A stretch of 64,000 nucleotides of DNA from UBA10649 sp963749905 (GTDB lineage: Bacteria > Actinomycetota > Actinomycetes > S36-B12), in the NCBI GenBank assembly GCA_963749905.1, contig CAVVOF010000006.1, positions 1 to 64,000 of the forward strand. Reading direction: 5' to 3'. Both the position numbers and the translations under genes were made by a program. The notes under the pieces are model-generated. The model ran no database searches. It was not told where the DNA came from and was given only the letters and a program-made list of their open reading frames with translations. This document shows, piece after piece, positions 43,765 through 51,590 of the stretch (position 1 is the first letter of the stretch; every line of letters starts with the position of its first letter).

Positions 43765-45705
43765 TCACACCTGGACGCGGGCGTCGATCGCGGCCACGAT
43801 CTCGGCGACGGCCTCGTCCACCGGGACGCCGTTCTTCTGCTCGCCGTTGCGGTAGCGGAAGGACACCGCTCCGGCAGCCACGTCGTCGTCGCCCGCGATG
43901 AGCATGAACGGCACCTTCGAGCGCTGCGCGTTGCGGATCTTCTTCTGCATCCGGTCATCCGCCGTATCGACCTCGACGCGCACGCCCCGCGCCCGCAGCC
44001 GGGCAGCCACCTCGTGCAGGTACTCGTTGTGCGAGTCGCTGATCGGGATGCCGATGACCTGGACGGGCGCCAGCCAGGGCGGGAACGCGCCGGCATAGTG
44101 CTCCAGCAGCACCGCGAAGAAGCGCTCGATGGACCCGAAGAGGGCACGGTGGATCATCACCGGGCGCTGGCGCGAGCCGTCGGCCGCCTGGTACTCCAGG
44201 CCGAACCGCTCGGGCAGGTTGAAGTCCACCTGGATCGTCGACATCTGCCAGGTGCGCCCGATGGCGTCCTTCGCCTGCACCGAGATCTTCGGACCGTAGA
44301 ACGCCGCCCCGCCCTCGTCGAGGACGAGGTCGAGTCCCTGACGTTCGGCGGCCTCGCGCAGGATCTCCGTCGCCTCGTTCCACACCTCGTCCGTGCCCAC
44401 GCTCTTCTGCGGATCACGGGTGGACAGCTCGAGGTAGAAGTCCGAGAGGCCGTAGTCGCGCAGCAGGTCGAGTACGAAGGTCAGCAGGCTGTCGAGCTCC
44501 TCGCCCATCTGCTCCTTCGTGCAGTAGATGTGCGCGTCGTCCTGCGTGAAGCCGCGGGCGCGGGTGAGCCCCTGCACGACGCCGGACTTCTCGTAGCGGT
44601 ACACCGTCCCGAACTCGAACAGCCGCAGCGGCAGCTCGCGATACGAGCGGCCGCGCGCCGAGAAGATCAGGTTGTGCATGGGGCAGTTCATCGGCTTCAG
44701 GTAGTAGTCGGCGCCCTGGCGCCGCACGTTGCCCGACTCGTCGATGTCCGCGTCGAGGTGCATCGGCGGGTACATGCCCTCGGCGTACCAGTCGAGATGG
44801 CCTGACTTCTCGAACAGTGCGCCCTTGGTGATGTGCGGACTGTTGACGAACTCGTAGCCGCCCTCCTCGTGGCGTTGCCGCGAGTAGTCCTCCATCACGC
44901 GACGAACCACTCCGCCCTTCGGGTGGAAGACGGCGAGGCCCGAGCCGATCTCCTCGGGGAAGGAGAACAGGTCGAGCTCCGCACCGAGCTTGCGGTGGTC
45001 GCGCTTCTCCGCCTCCTCGAGGAAGGTCAGGTACGCGCGCAATTGGTCCTTCGACGGCCATGCGGTGCCGTAGACGCGCTGCAGCTGCTCGTTCTTCTGG
45101 TCGCCGAGCCAGTAGGCGGCCGCTGTGCGCATCAGCTTGACTGCGTTGGTCGGGATGTAGCCGGTGTCCGGCACGTGCGGCCCGCGACACAGGTCGCCCC
45201 AGCAGCGCTCGCCCGACTTGCCGTCGACGTTGTCGTAGATGGTCAGCTCGGCGCCGCCCACCTCCATGACGTCGGCGCCGCCCTCGCTGCCGATCAGGCG
45301 CAGCTTGAACGGCTCATGCGCCAGCTCCCGAACCGCCTCCTCCTCGGAGACCACACGCCGCACGAACTTCTGACGCGACTTCAGGATCGCGACCATGCGC
45401 TTCTCGAGGTCGGCGAGGTCGTCCGGGGTGAACGGGGTCTCCACGTCGAAGTCGTAGTAGAAGCCGTCCTTGACCGGGGGGCCGATGCCGAGCTTGGCCT
45501 CCGGGAAGGCGGCCTGCACGGCCTGGGCCAGCACGTGGGCGGTCGAGTGCCGGAGCACCGCGAGCCCTTCCGGGGTGTCCACCGTGACGGCCTCGACGAC
45601 GTCGGCCTCCGTCACCGGAGTGGACAGGTCCTTCAGCTCGCCGTTGATACGGGCGACGACGACCGACCGGTCACCGCCCACGAGGTCCTGGGCGGTTGTT
45701 GCCAC
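43765..45705 (-). CDS. thrS: Threonyl-tRNA synthetase
   Basis: 646 residues from GTG 45705, supported by AAGGAG 7 nt upstream; an ATG at 45723 lacks a good site and the open frame further up runs into a tRNA gene. Domains: TGS (about 1-65), editing N2 domain with the HSTAHVLAQAV and GERCWGDLCRGPHV zinc-site motifs, class II core with PMNCPMHN and GAFPPWLAPVQV, anticodon domain at the C-terminus. Head of the thrS-HIT-cupin transcript. Confidence 0.95.
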   Translation of the reverse strand: MATTAQDLVGGDRSVVVARINGELKDLSTPVTEADVVEAVTVDTPEGLAVLRHSTAHVLAQAVQAAFPEAKLGIGPPVKDGFYYDFDVETPFTPDDLADLEKRMVAILKSRQKFVRRVVSEEEAVRELAHEPFKLRLIGSEGGADVMEVGGAELTIYDNVDGKSGERCWGDLCRGPHVPDTGYIPTNAVKLMRTAAAYWLGDQKNEQLQRVYGTAWPSKDQLRAYLTFLEEAEKRDHRKLGAELDLFSFPEEIGSGLAVFHPKGGVVRRVMEDYSRQRHEEGGYEFVNSPHITKGALFEKSGHLDWYAEGMYPPMHLDADIDESGNVRRQGADYYLKPMNCPMHNLIFSARGRSYRELPLRLFEFGTVYRYEKSGVVQGLTRARGFTQDDAHIYCTKEQMGEELDSLLTFVLDLLRDYGLSDFYLELSTRDPQKSVGTDEVWNEATEILREAAERQGLDLVLDEGGAAFYGPKISVQAKDAIGRTWQMSTIQVDFNLPERFGLEYQAADGSRQRPVMIHRALFGSIERFFAVLLEHYAGAFPPWLAPVQVIGIPISDSHNEYLHEVAARLRARGVRVEVDTADDRMQKKIRNAQRSKVPFMLIAGDDDVAAGAVSFRYRNGEQKNGVPVDEAVAEIVAAIDARVQV

Positions 45706-45757
45706 CGGTCCGCTCCTTGTCATCGTGCTGCGCCTGCAGCGGGGTGGTTCTCTTCGG

Positions 45758-45830
<73 letters not shown>

Positions 45831-45978
45831 GAAGCCGTCAAAGAGTATCCCGAGCGAGACGTGCAACCCACCTCACCCCTCGGCTATACCCGCGTCGTGT
45901 CCGGAGACTCTCGCGTGTGCGCCGGACATCTGCACGCCTGCGGCGTTACCGTGGCCCCACCTGACGAAAGGGGAGGCT

Positions 45979-47478
45979 ATGTCCTCACTGCGCCGCTACG
46001 GCGGCCTGCTCACCAGACTCGTGGCCGTTGGTGCGGTCACCATCGGCGGCGTAGCCCTCACGGCCCCGGCCGCGCACGCGACGGTCACCGGATTCGGCGG
46101 CCCGGTGGGCGTGACCGAGACCGTCCAGGTCACCGGCACGGCCCCGGGCATGCCCGGCCAGTCCACCTGCGTCGTGCTGCCGTTCATCAACAACGTCCAG
46201 CAGAACAACGTCACCGGCGTGCTCTCGAATGGCACGCTGACCTTCCAGTGGACGCCGACCATGGTCGGCGCCGCGACCTTCAGCCTGATCAACTGCACCA
46301 CCACCTCGTTCATCCCTGCGGTGACCATCACGCAGGTCTCCACGACGACCACGATCAGCACGCCGAACACCGCTCCCCTCGGCCAGCCGACAAAGGTGCT
46401 CGTGACCGTCCAGTCGCAGAGCCCGAGCGCGTACAACCCGACCGGTCAGGTCGTGGTGCGCAACGCGAACGGCGCCGTGCTGCAGACCATGGGCCTGACC
46501 CGGGGCCCGGGCACGGGTCAGTCGTTCGCCTACTTCTGGTGGACCCCGACGCAAGCAGGCACGTACTTCTTCATCGCGACCTACAACGGGGACACAAACG
46601 CGATCACGTCCGTGTCACCTCAGGACACGATCATCGCCACCCCGAGCGGCAACACGATCTCCATCGCCGCGCCGCCGGTGATGACCCAGGGCCAGCCGGT
46701 CACCCTCACCGCGACGGTGTTCCCGGTCGGCACCCAGGGGTCGGTCGGCTTCACGGTGAACGGGTCGCCCATCAGCGCGTCGATCCCGATCAACGCCAGC
46801 GGCCAGGCCTCCTTCCTGTGGACGCCGAACGTGGTCGGCCGGATCACCCTCGGTGCGAGCTACACCACCAACCAGGGCGGCTCGGGCTCGACGTCCGAGC
46901 AGGTCACGGTCAACGCCGGACCGGTCCAGAGGGACGTCATCACCCTGGTGCAACCGGGCTTCGGACCGTGGAACCCCAACGGCACGTACACGATGGCCAA
47001 CGGCTCCTCGTTCGCCTTCCAGGCGTCGACCCTGTCGGGCGCCGGCGTCACGCTGAGCGAGACCGGGCCCTGCCAGGTCTCCGGGCTGACACTCACCGTC
47101 CCGGTCGGCTCCGGGCAGTGCAACCTGGTCGCCTCCAGTCCCGGCGGGAACGGCTACGCGGCAGTCCAGCAGGGCTACACCGTGTCGCTGATCCCCGGCA
47201 CGCAGACGGCCGCCCTCGCCGCCCCCAACTCGGGGAACTTCAGCAAGGGTCGGACCATCCGCCTGCAGAACCCGGCCCAGGGAACGACCAACGCCGGCCA
47301 GAACGTCAACTGGCGGATCACCAGCGGTGAGAACCGCTGCCGCTTGCGGTACCCGTCCAGCGGCGCCGTGAACCTGCAGTTGCGGCGGGCCGGCCGGTGC
47401 AACGTGGTCGCCCGCGCACCCGGTGTGGCCGGGCAGTGGAACCAGTTCCGCCTCGAGCGCTCCTACCGCGCTCGCTAG
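45979..47478 (+). CDS. Secreted Ig-like repeat protein
   Basis: 499 residues. Signal peptide 1-34 with predicted cleavage after AAHA. Three Ig-like beta-sandwich repeats follow, each ending in a W-T-P motif with G five residues on (QWTPTMVG at 89-96, WWTPTQAG at 186-193, LWTPNVVG at 279-286), about 95 residues apart. The C-terminal part (310-499) is a different Cys-containing region with SGAGVTLSETGPCQVSG and a basic end. No cell-wall anchor is seen. Probably a surface or released adhesin-like protein; function unknown. AAAGGGGAGG precedes the ATG. Confidence 0.8.
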   Translation: MSSLRRYGGLLTRLVAVGAVTIGGVALTAPAAHATVTGFGGPVGVTETVQVTGTAPGMPGQSTCVVLPFINNVQQNNVTGVLSNGTLTFQWTPTMVGAATFSLINCTTTSFIPAVTITQVSTTTTISTPNTAPLGQPTKVLVTVQSQSPSAYNPTGQVVVRNANGAVLQTMGLTRGPGTGQSFAYFWWTPTQAGTYFFIATYNGDTNAITSVSPQDTIIATPSGNTISIAAPPVMTQGQPVTLTATVFPVGTQGSVGFTVNGSPISASIPINASGQASFLWTPNVVGRITLGASYTTNQGGSGSTSEQVTVNAGPVQRDVITLVQPGFGPWNPNGTYTMANGSSFAFQASTLSGAGVTLSETGPCQVSGLTLTVPVGSGQCNLVASSPGGNGYAAVQQGYTVSLIPGTQTAALAAPNSGNFSKGRTIRLQNPAQGTTNAGQNVNWRITSGENRCRLRYPSSGAVNLQLRRAGRCNVVARAPGVAGQWNQFRLERSYRAR

Positions 47479-47488
47479 CACCACAGCA

Positions 47489-47521
47489 CGAAGGGCCCCC
47501 GCCAGTGGCGGGGGCCCTTCG
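47489..47521. terminator. Bidirectional intrinsic terminator
   Basis: Perfect 15-bp stem CGAAGGGCCCCCGCC (47489-47503) with its complement at 47507-47521 around loop AGT, followed by TCATTT on the plus strand. Lies between the convergent Ig-like protein gene and pabC. Confidence 0.9.
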
Positions 47522-47532
47522 TCATTTCACCC

Positions 47533-48372
47533 CTAGGGGTCGATGTCGAGCGCCGCCCGCTCGGCGAAAGCTGCGCGTAGCGCCGCGCCCACCGGACCGG
47601 CCCCGTCCCAGGTGCGGTCGTCGACCCGCACCACCGGGTGGATGTCCCGAGTCGACGACGTGATCAGGACCTCGTCCGCAGAGGCGAGGACCTCGTAGGG
47701 CAGCGTCTCCTCCGCCACGTCGAACCACAGGATGGCCAGCTCGCGGGTGATACCGGCGAGGCAGCCGCTCGACAGCGGCGGGGTGAGGACTCGGCCGTCG
47801 ACCACCACGAGGACGTTGCTGCCCGTGCCCTCGCACAGCTCACCGCCGGTGTTGGCGAGGACCGCCTCGGACGCACCGAGATCGTGTGCCCGCTTGAGCG
47901 CGACGACGTTCTCCGCGTAGGACGTCGACTTCACGCCGGCCACGGCCGAGCGCTCGTTCCTGGTCCACGGCACAGTCGCCAGGGTGGTGGTGGCGGGCCA
48001 CGGCGCCGTCGGGGTGAGCGCCACGACGAGCGTCGGCTCGGCGTCACCGCGGTCGCTGCCCAGCGGTCCGGCCCCCGCGGTGTAGGTGATCCGCAGCCGG
48101 CCCAGGCCATGCTCTCCGAGATCGGCCCCGCGGAGCACCTCTTCGACCGCCAGCCGCACGATCGCGTCGTCCGGCTCGGGCAGGGCGAGTGCCGCTGCGG
48201 ATTCCCGGAGCCTGCGCAGGTGCCGGGTCAGCGCGAAGGCGCCCCGGGGGGTGGCCTTCAGCGTCTCGAAGACTCCGTCGGCAACGGTGAACCCGTGGTC
48301 GAGGACGTCGACGCGCGCGTCCGGTCCATCGACGATGCGGCCCCCGCTGCGGGTGCCCAGCCAGATCCTCAC
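47533..48372 (-). CDS. pabC: Aminodeoxychorismate lyase-like PLP enzyme (class IV)
   Basis: 279 residues from GTG 48372, overlapping the pabB stop as GTGA. Fold type IV aminotransferase/lyase; PLP Lys is Lys148 in AGVKSTSYAENV. Other markers: VLDHGFTVADGVFETL at the N-terminus, GELCEGTGSNVLVV and SGCLAGITRELA. Coupling to pabB suggests release of p-aminobenzoate and pyruvate from aminodeoxychorismate for folate; branched-chain or D-amino acid transaminases share the fold. Confidence 0.87.
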   Translation of the reverse strand: MRIWLGTRSGGRIVDGPDARVDVLDHGFTVADGVFETLKATPRGAFALTRHLRRLRESAAALALPEPDDAIVRLAVEEVLRGADLGEHGLGRLRITYTAGAGPLGSDRGDAEPTLVVALTPTAPWPATTTLATVPWTRNERSAVAGVKSTSYAENVVALKRAHDLGASEAVLANTGGELCEGTGSNVLVVVDGRVLTPPLSSGCLAGITRELAILWFDVAEETLPYEVLASADEVLITSSTRDIHPVVRVDDRTWDGAGPVGAALRAAFAERAALDIDP

Positions 48373-49406
48373 GGCGCGCCAGCCTGCCATGCCCCGGACG
48401 CCACCTCGATCAGCCGCGCCGCCTTGAGCTCGGTCTCACGCCACTCCGCGTCCGCGTCACTCCCCCACGTGATGCCCGCTCCCGTGCCGAACCGAAGTTG
48501 GCCGTCGCGCTTCCAGAAGGACCGGATCGCCACGGCCAGTTCGGCCTCACCGGTGTCCGCGTCCACCCAGCCGAGGCCGCCGCAGTAGAACTCACGGGAG
48601 GCGGTCTCGAGCTCGTCGATGATGCCGAGGGCCGCGAGCTTGGGCGCGCCGGTCACGGATCCGGGCGGGAAGGTCGCCGAAAGGAGGTCCGTCCACGTCA
48701 CCGACGGCTCCAGGCTGCCCTCGACGTACGAGACCAGGTGCACCAGGCCGGGGTGCTCCTCCACGGCCAGCAGGTCTGGAACCGTGACGCTCCCGGTGCG
48801 GCTGACTCGCGACAGGTCGTTGCGCACGAGGTCGACGATCATGATGTTCTCGGCCTCGTCCTTGGCGGTCAGGTCAGCAGCCGTACGTCCGGTGCCCTTG
48901 ATCGGTCCCGACCGGACGATCCGCGCGCCCGCACGCTCGGTGACGGACAGGAAGAGCTCCGGGCTGGCGGTTGCCAGCTCCACGCCATGTTCGGGCACGG
49001 CGAGGAACCCGCCGTACGGAGAGGGGTTCCCCCGGTCCAGCAGCTCCCAGAGTGCGCCCACGTCCGCGGCATCGTCCTCCGGCAGGGGCGCCGACATGAT
49101 CCGGCACAGATTCACCTGGTACACCGACCCTGCCGCGATCGCGTCGCGGATGGCGGCCACCCCGTCCCGGTAGTGCGAGGCATCCATCGACGAACGCCAG
49201 GAGCCGATGGCGGGTCCCTGCCATCGACGCTGCACGGATGGGCCAACAGAGGTCCACGATGCGAATCGGGCACACACCGGGTCACCGTCGTATGGCAGGG
49301 CGACCGCCCACCGTCCGGTGGAGTCGAGCGCCGTCACATCCCGCGTCACGTCGACGAGATCACTCGCCCATAGGCCCCCGAGTCGGGCCGACGCATCCAC
49401 GCTCAC
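48369..49406 (-). CDS. pabB: Aminodeoxychorismate synthase component I
   Basis: 345 residues; chorismate-binding fold. GPIKGTGRT carries the Lys typical of PabB (PIKG), and SVTGAPK, DLVRNDLSRVS and RFGTGAGITWGSDAD are conserved blocks. It lacks much of the N-terminal domain seen in longer TrpE/PabB proteins, as in other short actinobacterial PabB. Needs a PabA/TrpG glutaminase, not in this window. Uses chorismate from the AroC pathway encoded at 6-12 kb. Confidence 0.87.
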   Translation of the reverse strand: MSVDASARLGGLWASDLVDVTRDVTALDSTGRWAVALPYDGDPVCARFASWTSVGPSVQRRWQGPAIGSWRSSMDASHYRDGVAAIRDAIAAGSVYQVNLCRIMSAPLPEDDAADVGALWELLDRGNPSPYGGFLAVPEHGVELATASPELFLSVTERAGARIVRSGPIKGTGRTAADLTAKDEAENIMIVDLVRNDLSRVSRTGSVTVPDLLAVEEHPGLVHLVSYVEGSLEPSVTWTDLLSATFPPGSVTGAPKLAALGIIDELETASREFYCGGLGWVDADTGEAELAVAIRSFWKRDGQLRFGTGAGITWGSDADAEWRETELKAARLIEVASGAWQAGAP

Positions 49407-49508
49407 GCGCCCATCCTTCCGGCCGTGCCACGGCGAGCAGCCCCGGTTGACCCGATTCGTCGCCTTCGGACGCGGTGGGCTATGGTTTCACTCCGATCGA
49501 GAGATCAC

Positions 49509-49581
49509 GCGGACGTAGCGCAGCTGGTAGCGCATCACCTTGCCAAGGTGAGGGTCGCGGGTTCGAATCCCGTCGTCCGCT
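49509..49581 (+). tRNA. tRNA-Gly(GCC)
   Basis: 73-nt cloverleaf. Acceptor GCGGACG with CGTCCGC, anticodon stem TCACC/GGTGA with loop TTGCCAA giving GCC, T arm GCGGGTTCGAATCCCGT, discriminator T. CCA not encoded. Followed after 29 nt by tRNA-Cys, probably one transcript. Confidence 0.95.
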
Positions 49582-49610
49582 CGCAATACGCGGCCATCCG
49601 GTCGCACTCC

Positions 49611-49681
49611 GGTGGAGTGGCCGAGAGGCGAGGCAACGGCCTGCAAAGCCGTCTACACGGGTTCAAATCCCGTCTCCACCT
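49611..49681 (+). tRNA. tRNA-Cys(GCA)
   Basis: 71-nt cloverleaf. Acceptor GGTGGAG with CTCCACC, anticodon stem ACGGC/GCCGT with loop CTGCAAA giving GCA, T arm CGGGTTCAAATCCCG, discriminator T (a Cys identity base). CCA not encoded. Confidence 0.95.
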
Positions 49682-49684
49682 CCA

Positions 49685-49855
49685 TTAGCCGCTCTTGCGG
49701 CGAAACTCCCGCTTGGCGCCCGCGCGGTGCGTATCGCCCTTGCCCGTGACGCCTGCGTCGGCGTGCGACGTGCCGGCGTGCTCCTTGGCCTTCTTCGCGT
49801 CGAGGGCGGCCTTGAACGCGTCCTTGGTGGGGTCGGGTGCGCTTTTCTCAGACAT
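49685..49855 (-). CDS. Small charged protein, DUF5302-like
   Basis: 56 residues from ATG 49855 to TAA 49685. Highly charged and helical start (DPTKDAFKAALDAKKAKEH) and a basic end FRRKSG. This pattern, with KAAL-KK near the front and KR-FRRKSG at the end, resembles the actinobacterial DUF5302 family. No function known. It ends 3 nt from the tRNA-Cys gene on the opposite strand. Codon third positions are mostly G/C, consistent with a real gene. Confidence 0.72.
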   Translation of the reverse strand: MSEKSAPDPTKDAFKAALDAKKAKEHAGTSHADAGVTGKGDTHRAGAKREFRRKSG

Positions 49856-49924
49856 GACCTCAGTCTGTCAGGCCTAGGTCCGCTTCTGCAGCCCCGTGCG
49901 TCGTCGAGTGGCCCCGTGCACGCC

Positions 49925-49958
49925 GAAGGGCCCCGAGGAGTTCACCTCGAGGCCCTTC
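49925..49958 (-). terminator. Hairpin terminator after secreted protein gene
   Basis: Outer stem GAAGGGCC (49925-49932) with GGCCCTTC (49951-49958), inner stem CGAGG with CCTCG around AGTTCA. Lies 16 nt past the stop of the minus-strand secreted-protein gene. No marked U-run. Confidence 0.65.
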
Positions 49959-49973
49959 AGGAAAGAGGACTGA

Positions 49974-50405
49974 CTAGCGGTTGTTGCCCTTGCCAGGCTT
50001 GGCGGTCTTGCCGGTGACCTTGACGGACATCGTCAGCACGACCTTCGCGTCCTCAGTTCCCGTGCCGACGAGCTTCACCACGGCGTTCTTCTTCGGTGAA
50101 GCCGAGTTGGACGTCACATCCAGCGTCAGAACGCCTGCGAGGCAGGGCGTCTTCGTCGACAGAGCCACGGCGTCCTGCTTGCCTGGGATGAACGCGACCC
50201 AGTTGCCCAGCGCACCATCAGCGGTGCATGCGAAACCTTCAGGAGTGGCGACCCGAACCTGAATGGTGTCAGCCGTGGTCATCACGACCCGCTTCGGCAG
50301 CTCGGTGACGGAGATCTCGGCTGCCATTGCCGGGCCTGCCATGCCGAGGACGAGGGCACCCGCGCCCGCGCCAAGGGCAAGTGTTCGAATGATGCGCTTT
50401 GCCAT
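49974..50405 (-). CDS. Small secreted protein of unknown function
   Basis: 143 residues. Signal peptide 1-28 with cleavage after AMA, then a mature domain of about 115 residues rich in Val/Thr beta-strands with two Cys (in GFACTADG and TKTPCLAG) that could form a disulfide, and a basic Lys/Gly tail (GKTAKPGKGNNR). No family recognised. The monocistronic gene has AGGGAGG upstream and a hairpin downstream. Divergent from the FUSC-like gene. Confidence 0.75.
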   Translation of the reverse strand: MAKRIIRTLALGAGAGALVLGMAGPAMAAEISVTELPKRVVMTTADTIQVRVATPEGFACTADGALGNWVAFIPGKQDAVALSTKTPCLAGVLTLDVTSNSASPKKNAVVKLVGTGTEDAKVVLTMSVKVTGKTAKPGKGNNR

Positions 50406-50484
50406 GGTGCCTCCCTAGGTTCGTGCTGGCGCCCCCGCGCCGCCTGTCTCCAGAGTATCGGCTGACGGTGCGAGAATCGACGCC

Positions 50485-51540
50485 ATGACCGGTCTATGGA
50501 CGAGTGGATATGCCCGATTGGCGGTATTGACGTCAATCGCGGCCCTCGTCGCGTACCTCATCGGGGAGGTCGTGCCCTTCGCGGACCCCATCCCGGCAGC
50601 GATCACCGCAGCGGTGAGCACACGGGCCACGTTCCATCACGCGGCCAAGGAGTCGTCCTTCCAGGTACTCGGCACCATGATCGGCGCCGCCATCGCGCTG
50701 GGCATCGTCTACCTCATCGGCTCGAGCGCCATCGTCATCCTGATCATCGTCCTGCTGTCCTTCGTCCTCGCGCGCCTGCTGAGAGTGGCCTCCCCCGACG
50801 AGTCGCCGTTCGTGGCGGCGAGCATGGCGGTCACGATGATCCTGGTCGTCGGCACCCATCTGACCAGTGAGGGCGCCCTGGCCCGGTTCCTCGGCGTCGC
50901 CATCGGCGCCGCCTGCGCGCTCATCGCGTCCGCGGTCGTGGCGCCCGCCAAGGACACGCGTGTCCTCGCAGCTGACGTCGCCGATCTCAAGGACAAGCTC
51001 TCCCACCTCCTGACCGAGATGGCCAGGGGCCTCCGTGAGGCTCCGGACGCGGCCGTGGCCCGGGAGTGGCGCGACCAGGCAACCGACCTGCGGAACAGCT
51101 CGCTCGGGCTCGCGGCGCGATGGCAGGACCTGGCCAGCCACACGCGGTGGAGCCCGCGCCTGCATCCCGAGGAACTGCAGCGGATCAAGCAGGAACTCGA
51201 TGCCACGTCGGTCATGTCAGCCCGGGTGCTCTCGATCGCGTCGGACCTGTCGGCCACCGGACGGTCGGCCGCGCCCCTCCCCCCGGCCGCGGCCTCGCCA
51301 CTCGCGGACCTGATGGCGATGGCGGCGCAGAACATCGCGGCCGACGACCCCACGACGTCCATCGGCCGCACTCAGGCGCACGAGGCGGTCCGGCTGGCCG
51401 AGCAGACCGCCCAGATCGCGCTGGTCGGCGGCATCGTCTCGAACCTCAACCGCATCAACCAGGCGTCGTCCACCGCAGCCGAGAGCGACGTGTCCGACTC
51501 GGTGGATCCTGAGGCAGACGACGCGCATTCGGCCACCTGA
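50485..51540 (+). CDS. FUSC/aromatic-acid exporter-like membrane protein
   Basis: 351 residues. The N-terminal part (1-150) holds about four to six hydrophobic helices (for example VLTSIAALVAYLIGEV, GTMIGAAIALGIVYLIG, VILIIVLLSFVLARLL), arranged like one FUSC/YqjA module, and the cytoplasmic helical C-terminal half (160-330) is predicted coiled. FUSC proteins are proton-driven aromatic acid exporters; here only fold-level similarity is claimed. Ends 50 nt before the diguanylate cyclase gene on the same strand. Confidence 0.72.
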   Translation: MTGLWTSGYARLAVLTSIAALVAYLIGEVVPFADPIPAAITAAVSTRATFHHAAKESSFQVLGTMIGAAIALGIVYLIGSSAIVILIIVLLSFVLARLLRVASPDESPFVAASMAVTMILVVGTHLTSEGALARFLGVAIGAACALIASAVVAPAKDTRVLAADVADLKDKLSHLLTEMARGLREAPDAAVAREWRDQATDLRNSSLGLAARWQDLASHTRWSPRLHPEELQRIKQELDATSVMSARVLSIASDLSATGRSAAPLPPAAASPLADLMAMAAQNIAADDPTTSIGRTQAHEAVRLAEQTAQIALVGGIVSNLNRINQASSTAAESDVSDSVDPEADDAHSAT

Positions 51541-51590
51541 CGCGTCTAGGCTGCGCTCGCGGGGAGCAGGTGGGCCGGAGGGGAGGCTTC

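Noticed and set aside
47489..49958. GAAGGGCC-containing hairpins as a dispersed repeat family
   Set aside because: The shared bases are short, both are gene-end hairpins, and the rest of the sequence differs. They are ordinary terminators.
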